Assembly (NCBI GenBank): GCA_002299495.1
Contig: DBNZ01000090.1
Coordinates: forward strand, 1 to 13,691
DNA length: 13,691 bases
Direction of reading: 5' to 3'
DNA from: Methylococcaceae bacterium UBA659
GTDB lineage: Bacteria > Pseudomonadota > Gammaproteobacteria > Methylococcales > Methylomonadaceae
Numbering within the stretch: position 1 is the stretch's first letter; the number at the start of each line of letters is the position of its first letter. Of the stretch, positions 1-7,141 are shown in pieces. The notes beneath the pieces are model-generated. The model had not been told where the DNA came from and ran no database searches. It saw only the letters and a list, made by a program, of their open reading frames with translations. The position numbers and the translations under genes are program-made.

Positions 1-34
1 CAAGGCAACCGGTTAAAAAAATACCTCAGCTACC

Positions 35-40
35 GGAGGA
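35..40 (+). promoter_or_regulatory. Ribosome binding site of sqr
   Basis: GGAGGA lies five bases before the ATG at 46 and fixes this start. CCGGT at 10-14 could pair with ACCGG at 32-36, covering the first bases of the site. That stem is only 5 bp, so regulation by it is a weak guess. Confidence 0.8.
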
Positions 41-45
41 TTGTT

Positions 46-1299
46 ATGTCAACCCAGCATTACCCTGTACTCATCATCGGTGGCGGTTCGGCCGGCGTGT
101 CGGTCGCTAACAACATGCGCCGTGTCAATAAGGACATCGGCATCGCCTTGGTCGAACCTTCGCAGCAGCATTATTACCAACCCGGTTTCACCATCGTCGG
201 CGGCGGTGCTTACACCTTAAAACAAACCCAACGCAATGAAGCCGATTTATTGCCCGCTTCGATCAACTGGATCAAGGATTACGCGGAAACCTTCCAGCCT
301 GATGGCAACACCGTCACCCTGCGATCCGGTGAAGTAATCGGTTATGACTGTCTGGTGGTTTGCCCAGGGTTGCAACTCGACTGGCAAAAAGTCGAAGGGT
401 TGCCCGAAACCATAGGCAAAAACGGCGTGTGTAGCAATTATTCGCCCGCAACCGTCGAATACACTTGGGAATGTATCCAAAATTTGGCATCCGGCACGGC
501 TTTGTTCACGCAGCCGCCGATGCCGATCAAATGTGCCGGTGCGCCGCAGAAAATCATGTACTTGGCGGCCGACCGTTGGCGTAAAAAAGGCATTTTGGAC
601 CGGTTCACCGTTGAATTTTGCAATGCCGGCCCTAGCATGTTCGGGGTGCCTTTTTTTGCCAAAGCCCTCAGCAAAGTGGCGGCCGGTTACGGCGTTAAAA
701 CCCATTTCAATTGCAATTTGGTGGCGATTGACGGCCCCGGCAAAACGGCAACGTTTGCAGTGACCGACGCCGACGGCAATCAGCGCCGCGAGCAAAAAAG
801 CTTCGACATGATTCATGTCACGCCGCCGCAAAGTGCGCCGGATTTCATTAAGCAAAGTCCGTTGTCGAATGATGCGGGTTGGATGGTGGTCCACGACGGA
901 ACCTTGCAGCATCCCCGCTACTTGAACGTGTTTGGTTTAGGCGATGTGACGACTACGCCGAATGCGAAAACGGCGGCGGCGGTGCGTAAGCAGGTTCCGG
1001 TGGTGGTTGACAATATCCTTAACTTGATGGCCAACAAGGAGGTGGTCGAAGGTTATGACGGATACGGTTCCTGCCCGTTGACGACTTCGTTAAGCACGGT
1101 GATGATGGCGGAATTTTCCTACGGCGGTAAGGTCACGCCATCGTTCCCGTTGCTTGATCCCAGGAAAAATCGCTGGATTTGGTGGTGGGCTAAAACCACG
1201 GGTCTTCCCATGTTGTACTGGCACTTGATGTTGAAAGGCTACCGGGTCGACATCCCGCATTTGCAATGTTACGCCAAACGGTTTTTAGATAAAGAGTAA
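46..1299 (+). CDS. sqr: Sulfide:quinone oxidoreductase, type II (SQOR-like)
   Basis: Membrane-associated flavoprotein (417 aa) that oxidises sulfide to sulfane sulfur/polysulfide and passes electrons to the quinone pool. Seen: an N-terminal FAD dinucleotide-binding loop (GGGSAG, residues 12-17); the HYYQPG segment (42-47) as in mitochondrial-type SQOR; the redox Cys163 in the context KCAGAPQKIMYL; a second cysteine, Cys343, in GSCPLTT; and the second FAD-contact motif FGLGDVTTTPNAKTAAA (296-312). The C-terminal tail is Trp-rich and amphipathic (about 376-398), as expected for monotopic membrane docking. Full length for the family. The cysteine contexts match the type II (human SQOR) group as I recall it. 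The ATG at 46 has GGAGGA at 35-40. The next gene downstream is a SulP transporter on the same strand, consistent with sulfur metabolism, but a hairpin lies between them. A flavocytochrome c sulfide dehydrogenase subunit is less likely because the QP and C-terminal features are of SQR type. Confidence 0.93.
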   Translation: MSTQHYPVLIIGGGSAGVSVANNMRRVNKDIGIALVEPSQQHYYQPGFTIVGGGAYTLKQTQRNEADLLPASINWIKDYAETFQPDGNTVTLRSGEVIGYDCLVVCPGLQLDWQKVEGLPETIGKNGVCSNYSPATVEYTWECIQNLASGTALFTQPPMPIKCAGAPQKIMYLAADRWRKKGILDRFTVEFCNAGPSMFGVPFFAKALSKVAAGYGVKTHFNCNLVAIDGPGKTATFAVTDADGNQRREQKSFDMIHVTPPQSAPDFIKQSPLSNDAGWMVVHDGTLQHPRYLNVFGLGDVTTTPNAKTAAAVRKQVPVVVDNILNLMANKEVVEGYDGYGSCPLTTSLSTVMMAEFSYGGKVTPSFPLLDPRKNRWIWWWAKTTGLPMLYWHLMLKGYRVDIPHLQCYAKRFLDKE

Positions 1300-1498
1300 G
1301 GGCTTGTCCGATTATTGGCAGGCCCGCCGTCTTTGACGGGTTTAAAGAATGGGGCTAAAAACCGGTTTTTGGCCCCGTTTGGTGTTATGTCGTGCTGCTT
1401 AGCTATCTAAAAATTATTGGGCCGTTGCCAAACCCGTTGCAACGAATTGATTGAAGCGGCATTAAAAATTCGGCATTGCATAAGTCCGTTGGAGCGCA
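1300..1498. other. Intergenic region between sqr and the SulP gene
   Basis: This 199-base gap holds the two hairpins at 1327-1339 and 1351-1376. It also has a perfect 10-bp palindrome CGTTGCAACG at 1435-1444 and two copies of CGGCATT at 1457-1463 and 1471-1477, 14 bases apart. I see no convincing -35/-10 pair and no small ORF with a ribosome binding site. The palindrome and direct repeats are plausible operator material for the SulP gene but are not a recognised site. Confidence 0.4.
1351..1380 (+). terminator. Symmetric hairpin, probable terminator after sqr
   Basis: Positions 1351-1376 form a nearly perfect inverted repeat: GGGGC pairs with GCCCC, one T-G wobble follows, AAAAA pairs with TTTTT, and CCGG is at the centre. 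The hairpin is followed by GTTTGG, so the U-tract on the plus side is short. The A-rich/T-rich arms make it strongly stable but not a textbook rho-independent terminator. It lies 51 bases after the sqr stop and most likely ends or attenuates sqr transcription. A smaller hairpin (CCGTC-TTT-GACGG, 1327-1339) precedes it. Confidence 0.55.
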
Positions 1499-3286
1499 AT
1501 GACTTTTCCATTCCAACAACCTTATCAGTACCTTATCCAAGCCAACATGCGGCAATACGCTATGAATGATTTAACCCATACCGAACCCTGGTTTGCTAAG
1601 GCCTTACCCATAATCGGCTGGTTACAAAATTATCCCAGAAAAGATTTTAACGACGATTTGTTCGCCGGCATCATCACAGCCATTTTGCTGGTGCCGCAAG
1701 GGATCGCCTTTGCCATCTTGGCGGGCTTGCCGCCGCAATTGGGTCTCTACGCCAGCATCTTACCGCCTGCGGTTTATGCGGTCTTAGGCACTAGCCGGGC
1801 CTTGTCGGTGGGACCGGTGTCGATAGCCGCCATCATGATCGCCAGTGCCTTAGCGGCGCCGGAAGTCAAGTTGCTGGGGGATAGTGTGCAAAGCACTTTG
1901 GTGTTGTCGGCCGAGTGCGGCGTCATCATGTTGGTCATGGCGGCGCTGCGGATGGGTGGCCTGGTCAATTTCATCAGCCATCCGGTGTTGGCCGGGTTCA
2001 CCACCGGCGCGGCCTTGTTGATTATCGCCAGCCAAATCCCGCAGTTGGTGGGCGTGAAAGTGCCATCCTGCGGTTGGGACTGGCAGTGTTACCAACCCGT
2101 TTGGCAGGGCTTTAAGCCGCATACTTTAGGAATAGGCTTGTCGGTTTTGCTGTTGCTGATTTTTTTTGGCAAGCCATTGGTCACGTTGTTAAAAAAGCTC
2201 GGCTTAAAGCTGTCTTTGGTGACCGCCGTCAGCAAGGTCGGGCCGTTGGTTGCGGTGATTTTGACAACTTTGGCGGTCAGCCAATTTGGCTTGGATGCCC
2301 AAGGGGTGGCGTTGGTTGGAAAAGTCCCGGCGGGATTTCCAGCCGTGACGTTTGAGTTTTTAGATTTACGGCTTTGGCAGCCGTTGTTGCCGTACGCCGC
2401 GTTTATCGCCTTGATCGCGTATGTGGAAAGCGTCGCCATTGCCAAAGTGACGGCCAATTTGCGGGGCGAAAAAATTGCCCCTAATCAAGAATTGATCGGA
2501 CTGGGCTTTGCCAACCTGGTGTCCGCGCTGACCGGCGGTATGCCGGTGGCGGGCGGTTTTAGCCGGACGATGGTGAATTTCTCAGCCGGGGCGCGCAGCC
2601 AATTGGCCATGTTGATTGCGGCTTTGCTGCTGGGTATCGCCGTGGTGTTTTTTAGCCCTTGGTTTGAAAACATCCCCAAAGCCACGTTGGCGGCCATTAT
2701 TTTGGTCGCTATTTTCCGTCTAGTCCGCTTTAAGCATATCATCCACACTTGGCAGTACGACCGGGGCGACGGCATTGCCGAGCTGGTGACGCTGTTGGGG
2801 GTGTTGGTGCTGGGTTTGGAGGAAGGCATCGCCTTAGGCATTGTGCTGACCATCGCCAGCCATTTGCGCAAAACCAGCCAACCGCATATCGCCATCGTTG
2901 GCCGCATACCGGAGACGGAACACTACCGCAACATCAAGCGCCATAGCGTGGAGGTTTGGCATCACTTGCTGTTGGTGCGGATAGACGAAAGCATCACTTT
3001 TGCCAATATCAGTTACATCGAAGAGTTTTTGCACGACCAGCTACGGCGGCAACCCAATATCCGCCATATCGTCCTTATTTTCAATTCGGTCAACGATATA
3101 GACGCTACGGCCTTGGAAGCCTTGGAGTTGTTCAGCCAGGCCATACATGAATCGGGTAAAACCCTAAACTTGGCCGAAGCCAAGGGTCCGGTGTTGGATA
3201 AATTGCAAAAAACTGATTTTTTGGCGCAACTGGCGCCCGGGAAGGTGTTTTTTAGAACCGAGGATGCCGTCAAGGAGTTGGGGTAA
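1499..3286 (+). CDS. SulP family anion transporter with STAS domain
   Basis: Inner-membrane permease of the SulP/SLC26 family (595 aa), which moves sulfate, bicarbonate or related anions. Seen: about the first 470 residues are hydrophobic multi-pass membrane sequence, with the family-typical stretches LLVPQGIAFAILAGLPPQLGLYAS spread over residues 63-86, SVGPVSIAAIMIASALA (103-119), the AGFTTGAALLIIASQ region (165-179) and GGMPVAGGFSRT (346-357). A cytoplasmic STAS domain (about 485-592) contains the VNDIDATALEAL stretch (531-542) that corresponds to the nucleotide/anti-sigma-like fold. The length is normal. The ATG at 1499 has GGAG at 1491-1494 with a short 4-base spacer; a later ATG at 1562 (residue 22) lacks a clear site, so I keep the first. 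Placement after sqr suggests a sulfur oxyanion substrate, but bicarbonate is equally possible from sequence alone. Confidence 0.9.
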   Translation: MTFPFQQPYQYLIQANMRQYAMNDLTHTEPWFAKALPIIGWLQNYPRKDFNDDLFAGIITAILLVPQGIAFAILAGLPPQLGLYASILPPAVYAVLGTSRALSVGPVSIAAIMIASALAAPEVKLLGDSVQSTLVLSAECGVIMLVMAALRMGGLVNFISHPVLAGFTTGAALLIIASQIPQLVGVKVPSCGWDWQCYQPVWQGFKPHTLGIGLSVLLLLIFFGKPLVTLLKKLGLKLSLVTAVSKVGPLVAVILTTLAVSQFGLDAQGVALVGKVPAGFPAVTFEFLDLRLWQPLLPYAAFIALIAYVESVAIAKVTANLRGEKIAPNQELIGLGFANLVSALTGGMPVAGGFSRTMVNFSAGARSQLAMLIAALLLGIAVVFFSPWFENIPKATLAAIILVAIFRLVRFKHIIHTWQYDRGDGIAELVTLLGVLVLGLEEGIALGIVLTIASHLRKTSQPHIAIVGRIPETEHYRNIKRHSVEVWHHLLLVRIDESITFANISYIEEFLHDQLRRQPNIRHIVLIFNSVNDIDATALEALELFSQAIHESGKTLNLAEAKGPVLDKLQKTDFLAQLAPGKVFFRTEDAVKELG

Positions 3287-3290
3287 GGCG

Positions 3291-3310
3291 GTCAATCTAG
3301 GTCAATCTGG
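3291..3310. repeat. 10-bp near-perfect tandem duplication at a stop codon
   Basis: GTCAATCTAG is followed directly by GTCAATCTGG. The first copy contains the stop codon of the minus-strand HD-GYP gene (TCA at 3292-3294) and the second encodes the preceding residues. It looks like a small duplication that set the present C-terminus (QIDLD). It lies in the junction of two convergent genes. Confidence 0.5.
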
Positions 3311-4875
3311 CTGGGGTCCAAGAATTTTTCAGCATATTGCAGGTACACCTTTTGCTCAATAAAGGCATCGTATAAATCGGGGTCAATGTGCTGCTCGTCT
3401 TTCATTTTCTTTAGGATGGCCAACGCTTCCGATAATTTTTTCCCTTCTTTGTAAGGCCGGTCTTTCGCCGTCAAGGCCTCGAAAATATCGGCAATGGCCA
3501 TTGCTCTAGCTGGAATCGACGTTTGTTCCCGGGTTAACTGTTTAGGGTAGCCGGTACCGTCCATTTTTTCATGATGGCCGCCCGCATATTCGGGTACTCT
3601 TTCCAGGTGTTTGGGAAATTTTATCTGGCTCAGCATGGCGATGGTCGTGTCGATATGGCGATTTATGATGTCCCTTTCGCTGGCGGTAAATGTCCCTTTG
3701 GCGACGGTTAAGTTTTCAATTTCATTGTCGGTTAACCATGGGGTCGGTTTTCCGTTGCATGACCAAGCGATGTTTTTTAGTTGCCGTATCCGTTCTTGAT
3801 CGGCTACCGTCATAAATTCGCTGCCGGTATTGGCCTGCTTGATAAAGTCGAGTTCTTCGGTAAGTTTTGCCAAATTATTTGCATAATAGGCATCGAGTCC
3901 TTGATCAAATTGCTCCCCCTGCCCCGTCGCCGCCAGTTTTTTTTTCAACCAGGCAATCTCCTGGTCGCGTTTTAGCACTTCAAACCGGGTTTCTATGAGG
4001 GTGATGCGGTCAAAAAGGCATTCCAATTTGGTGGACTTGTCTAGGATATATTCTGGTGTGGCGATCTTGCCGCAATCATGCAGCCAGCCGGCGATGGTGA
4101 GTTCATGGCGGTCGGCAGCGGTCATTGTGAAGTCTTTAAGATAACCCTTGCGGGTGTTGTGTGCGGCTTCTGCCAGCATCATGGTCAATTCCGGGACTCT
4201 GCGGCAGTGTCCGCCGGTATGCGGCGATTTGTCGTCAATCGCGGTGGCAATCAATTTGACTAAGGATTCGAACATGGCTTCTAAATCGTCGATCAGCGTC
4301 TGCTTGGTCAGGACGGAGGCGGCTTGTGAAGCGAGGGCTTCGACTATTTGTTGGTCTGCTATTGAAAAAGAGGTGATCGTTTGGGTGTGTGGGTCAATGG
4401 CATTGATCAATTGCAGGATACCAATAATAGTTCCTTGGTGATTTTTCATGGGTACGGCCAGAAATGATTTCGAGCGGTAGTCATTTTTTTCGTCAAACGC
4501 CTTTGTGCCAGAAAAATCATAATCTTGGCAGTCATAAGCATCCTCAATGTTGACGGTCGTATTGCTGTGGAAACAGTGGCTGACCACATTTTTCTGGTTG
4601 GGGGTGCCATCGGGCGAGAATATGGGTATGTCTGGTAAGTTAAGTGGCTGGTTGGAGGCGCCGCCTAATTGGATGCCCAAGCTGTCCGAGTGCATCAGTT
4701 CCATAATAATCCCCTCCCCATCTATTCGGTATAACGACCCGCCATCGGCATGGGTGAGGTTTTGTGCGCTTTTTAAGATCATTTCCAACACCAGTTTGGT
4801 GTTGGTTTCTACAGATAACGCCATGCTAATTTGTATGAGTTGGTCGCGCTCGGAGCTGATTTGTAAGGCGTTCAT
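3292..4875 (-). CDS. GAF / HD-GYP domain protein, probable c-di-GMP phosphodiesterase
   Basis: A cytosolic signalling protein (527 aa) predicted to hydrolyse cyclic di-GMP. The N-terminal half (about 10-190) is GAF-like, with SKSFLAVPMKNHQGTIIGILQL near 135-156. The C-terminal half is HD-GYP: the TGGHCRRV helix (His223), HDCGK (His266, Asp267), KGTFTASERDIINRH (His407), HHEKMDGTGYP (His434, His435; GYP at 442-444) and IADIFEALTAKDRPYK (Asp463). All expected metal-ligand positions are therefore present, and the enzyme looks active. About 110 extra residues (roughly 284-392), helical and charged, separate HDCGK from the second half of the catalytic domain. There is no transmembrane segment. The ATG at 4875 has no strong Shine-Dalgarno sequence, so the start is moderately certain. 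The gene is divergent from a cyclic-nucleotide-binding gene and its stop lies 5 bases from the SulP stop. Confidence 0.9.
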   Translation of the reverse strand: MNALQISSERDQLIQISMALSVETNTKLVLEMILKSAQNLTHADGGSLYRIDGEGIIMELMHSDSLGIQLGGASNQPLNLPDIPIFSPDGTPNQKNVVSHCFHSNTTVNIEDAYDCQDYDFSGTKAFDEKNDYRSKSFLAVPMKNHQGTIIGILQLINAIDPHTQTITSFSIADQQIVEALASQAASVLTKQTLIDDLEAMFESLVKLIATAIDDKSPHTGGHCRRVPELTMMLAEAAHNTRKGYLKDFTMTAADRHELTIAGWLHDCGKIATPEYILDKSTKLECLFDRITLIETRFEVLKRDQEIAWLKKKLAATGQGEQFDQGLDAYYANNLAKLTEELDFIKQANTGSEFMTVADQERIRQLKNIAWSCNGKPTPWLTDNEIENLTVAKGTFTASERDIINRHIDTTIAMLSQIKFPKHLERVPEYAGGHHEKMDGTGYPKQLTREQTSIPARAMAIADIFEALTAKDRPYKEGKKLSEALAILKKMKDEQHIDPDLYDAFIEQKVYLQYAEKFLDPSQIDLD

Positions 4876-5054
4876 TGTGCTAAGGTTCGTTGTGAGGTTT
4901 ATCCAAAAGATCGCGGAAACGCGGATGGGGGCGGCAATTTTTCAGCCGTAACCATTTGCTTGATGGGCTATACTTTAATCGATTTATCCGGTTTTCCAGC
5001 GGATATGCTGCGATTTTTTCTCACTAGCTGAACTTAAATAAGGTCAATAATGCC
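4876..5054. other. Divergent intergenic region between two signalling genes
   Basis: This 179-base region must hold the promoters of both the HD-GYP gene (leftward) and the cyclic-nucleotide-binding gene (rightward). I see TATACT at 4969-4974 as a possible -10 for the rightward gene but no good -35 at the right spacing. A weak 5-bp stem (ATCCG/CGGAT, 4986-4990 and 5000-5004) is present. AAGG at 5040-5043 is a weak ribosome binding site 11 bases before the ATG at 5055. Confidence 0.35.
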
Positions 5055-5522
5055 ATGATAATTTTAAGTGATTTATTTGCCGACGCTGATTTTGTCGCCG
5101 CCGTGCCCTATGTTAAAGAGACTTTTAAACCTGAGACCGTTATTTTGGCTGAAGAGGAAGAAAGCCAAGATGTTTATTTTATTTTGAAAGGCAGCGTTCG
5201 TGTGAGTACCACCCTAAAAGAAAAGGGTGTGGGTCAAAACCAATTAGTGACGGGTTTAGCGCGTTTGCAGGAAGGCGATTATTTTGGGGAAATGGCAATG
5301 TTTGATGGTGAACCACGGAGCGCTAGGGTAACCGCCGAGACAGACTGCTTGATAGCTAAAGTGGAGGGCGCGGCCATGATAGCGTTTATGGACAAAAAAC
5401 CAGAAAAAGGTTATTTCCTGTTGCGTGATATGTTCATGAAGTTAGTGCAGGGGTTGCGCCAAAACAACCAGCGGACCAATACGGCGTTAGGCCTGTACCT
5501 GCAAGAACGGGAAACCCATTGA
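5055..5522 (+). CDS. Single-domain cyclic nucleotide-binding protein
   Basis: A small cytosolic protein (155 aa) made almost entirely of one cyclic-nucleotide-binding (CRP/PKA-type) domain. Seen: the beta-roll entry EESQDVYFILKGSVRV (35-50), the phosphate-binding cassette with FGEMAMFDGEPRSARV (77-92) including the ribose-contacting Glu79 and the phosphate-contacting Arg88, and a C-terminal helix region (about 115-150). Both key ligand residues are kept, so it should bind cAMP or cGMP. There is no helix-turn-helix, kinase or channel domain, so it probably signals by binding a partner. An ATG at 5049 runs into a stop after one codon; the ATG at 5055 is the usable start. It is divergent from the HD-GYP gene and its stop lies 4 bases from the stop of the opposing tpsB-type gene. 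Confidence 0.85.
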   Translation: MIILSDLFADADFVAAVPYVKETFKPETVILAEEEESQDVYFILKGSVRVSTTLKEKGVGQNQLVTGLARLQEGDYFGEMAMFDGEPRSARVTAETDCLIAKVEGAAMIAFMDKKPEKGYFLLRDMFMKLVQGLRQNNQRTNTALGLYLQERETH

Positions 5523-5526
5523 ACGC

Positions 5527-7125
5527 TTAGTAACGCACCATAATCGTGGCATGGATGCGGCTGTCGCCCGCCTGGGTGTCGGTGGCATCGCTCAGGGCTT
5601 GGGCATAAGTGACGGTGGCAAGCAAATTTTTCCGCCATTGCCAATGGGCGCCTACCCCGGTGCTGTGTAAGTCCCAATTTTTGAGTTCGCCCGCTAAAGC
5701 TCGAATATTATAGCCGTGTCCGAAGTCATAAAACGTAAATAGACTGGCTTGATGATATTGGGGCGTGGTCATTTCAATGGTCAGGATTTCCCCCTTGTCG
5801 GCGCTGATTTCACGCTCTTGGTAACCCCGGATCATATAAGTGCCGCCTAATCCTAGTTGTTCGCCGGCTATTAAGGGTTGTGCCGTGTATTGTCCTGAAA
5901 AAGTAGTGCTCAGCGTCCACTGCTCAATGGCATACCTGACATTGGCGCCATAACGCAACGCATGCCAATTTTGATTGGCATTGGTACGGACATTGCTGTA
6001 ACTGGCCTGGTCATTTAAATCGCCTATGCCGGTATTGCTGGCCCATTGGATGTTGTAGCCAAACTGGGCGGTATGCCAAGGGAATTCCGCAGTGTATTGG
6101 ATGCTAACCGGAACACTGCGGACATCACTGTTAATGGGTGTGCCCTCAAATGTAATGTTGTTGTTGAACAAACGGTTATCCATACCTATGTCTAACCATT
6201 GGTGATACAGGTGCCATTTTGGCAACAACTGTTGGTAATGGAAGCCGTACATTTCGCCGGAACCGGTGATAGCCAAATTAGTGGCTACGGTGCCGTTATT
6301 GACGTTGGAATAGGCGTAATAAGCATTAAACCAACCTCCAAGCCTATACCACGGGATGCTATAGGAAAATCCGTATTGCTTGACTTGGTCGGCGTGACTG
6401 GGTGAGGTGGTGTAGCTGCCGTTTAAAATGTGGTCCCATCCCCAAAGATTGCTGTGTTGCAGGGCGGCGGTAATTCGAAAATCACCGGTTCTAGGCGTGC
6501 CTATGGTGTTTAAGATCGCGGTCGCCTGAAAAGGCCGTTGGTCCGCGACACTGATATGGGCGTTTATCTGGTCATCTGAAGCGCTTTCTTTAAAAGTGAT
6601 AGCCAATTGCTTTGATGGATGTTTATGAGCTACTTGTAAAAATTCTGATAGATCATTAACGTTGGGCGATTGGCCCGGCTTAAGCCCGGGAAGGCTTTGT
6701 AAAATATTTTCTTTTGAGAAATACTGGTTACCTGCCACCTCAATTTGGTCGAGCAGGAACGAAACAATGCGTAGCTTAACTTCGCCGCCGTTGAGGGTTT
6801 GTGGGGGCAGGCTTACCCGGTAAAAGGGATATCCTTTAGTGCGGATGATTTGTTCGAGTCCTTGGGCAACTTCCAGTAGGGAATTCAGGGTATAAGACCG
6901 ATTTTGCAACGGTTGAAGGTAATCTTGGATGGTCTCCGGCGGCAGGGGTGGCAGCCCTTCAAGGGTAAATTTTTTCACCGAAAAGTTAATTTCAGCGGGC
7001 GCTGGCGCGGCATCGGATAGCGTGGACCAAAAACCACAGGGCATTATGGTCATATAGGCCAATATGAATTGGGCCAGGTGCTTTTTGGGCGGTTTCATAG
7101 CGGCTGGACGGCTCCGATTTGTCAC
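5527..7125 (-). CDS. TpsB outer-membrane transporter (ShlB/FhaC/HecB family)
   Basis: The outer-membrane pore of a two-partner secretion system (532 aa), which recognises the TPS domain of its adhesin in the periplasm and exports it. Seen: an N-terminal signal peptide (hydrophobic core about 18-33, Ala-rich end near 39-44), two POTRA domains (about 46-120 and 122-195, the first with the family-typical LEQIIRTKGYPFYRVSLPPQ), then a beta-barrel of alternating aromatic strands. GLGGTYMIRGYQ (425-436) is the conserved loop-6 motif with Arg433-Gly434-Tyr435, and the chain ends MVRY, a terminal aromatic as in the barrel signal. The length fits the family. The start is uncertain: GTG at 7125 lacks a clear ribosome binding site, while the ATG at 7098 (residue 10) has GGAG at 7112-7115, rather far (13 bases), and gives a cleaner signal peptide. 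It is the last gene of the adhesin-FecR-transporter operon, 16 bases after the FecR stop. Confidence 0.92.
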   Translation of the reverse strand: MTNRSRPAAMKPPKKHLAQFILAYMTIMPCGFWSTLSDAAPAPAEINFSVKKFTLEGLPPLPPETIQDYLQPLQNRSYTLNSLLEVAQGLEQIIRTKGYPFYRVSLPPQTLNGGEVKLRIVSFLLDQIEVAGNQYFSKENILQSLPGLKPGQSPNVNDLSEFLQVAHKHPSKQLAITFKESASDDQINAHISVADQRPFQATAILNTIGTPRTGDFRITAALQHSNLWGWDHILNGSYTTSPSHADQVKQYGFSYSIPWYRLGGWFNAYYAYSNVNNGTVATNLAITGSGEMYGFHYQQLLPKWHLYHQWLDIGMDNRLFNNNITFEGTPINSDVRSVPVSIQYTAEFPWHTAQFGYNIQWASNTGIGDLNDQASYSNVRTNANQNWHALRYGANVRYAIEQWTLSTTFSGQYTAQPLIAGEQLGLGGTYMIRGYQEREISADKGEILTIEMTTPQYHQASLFTFYDFGHGYNIRALAGELKNWDLHSTGVGAHWQWRKNLLATVTYAQALSDATDTQAGDSRIHATIMVRY

Positions 7126-7141
7126 TGTCGAATCATCAAGT

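Noticed and set aside
247..912. 221-codon minus-strand frame opposite sqr
   Set aside because: It lies wholly inside a clear SQR gene, has no domain and is Arg/His-rich as expected for an antisense shadow.
4941..4974. A sigma-70 promoter with TATACT for the cNMP-binding gene
   Set aside because: The -10-like hexamer has no -35 at 16-18 bases. It is mentioned only in the intergenic entry.
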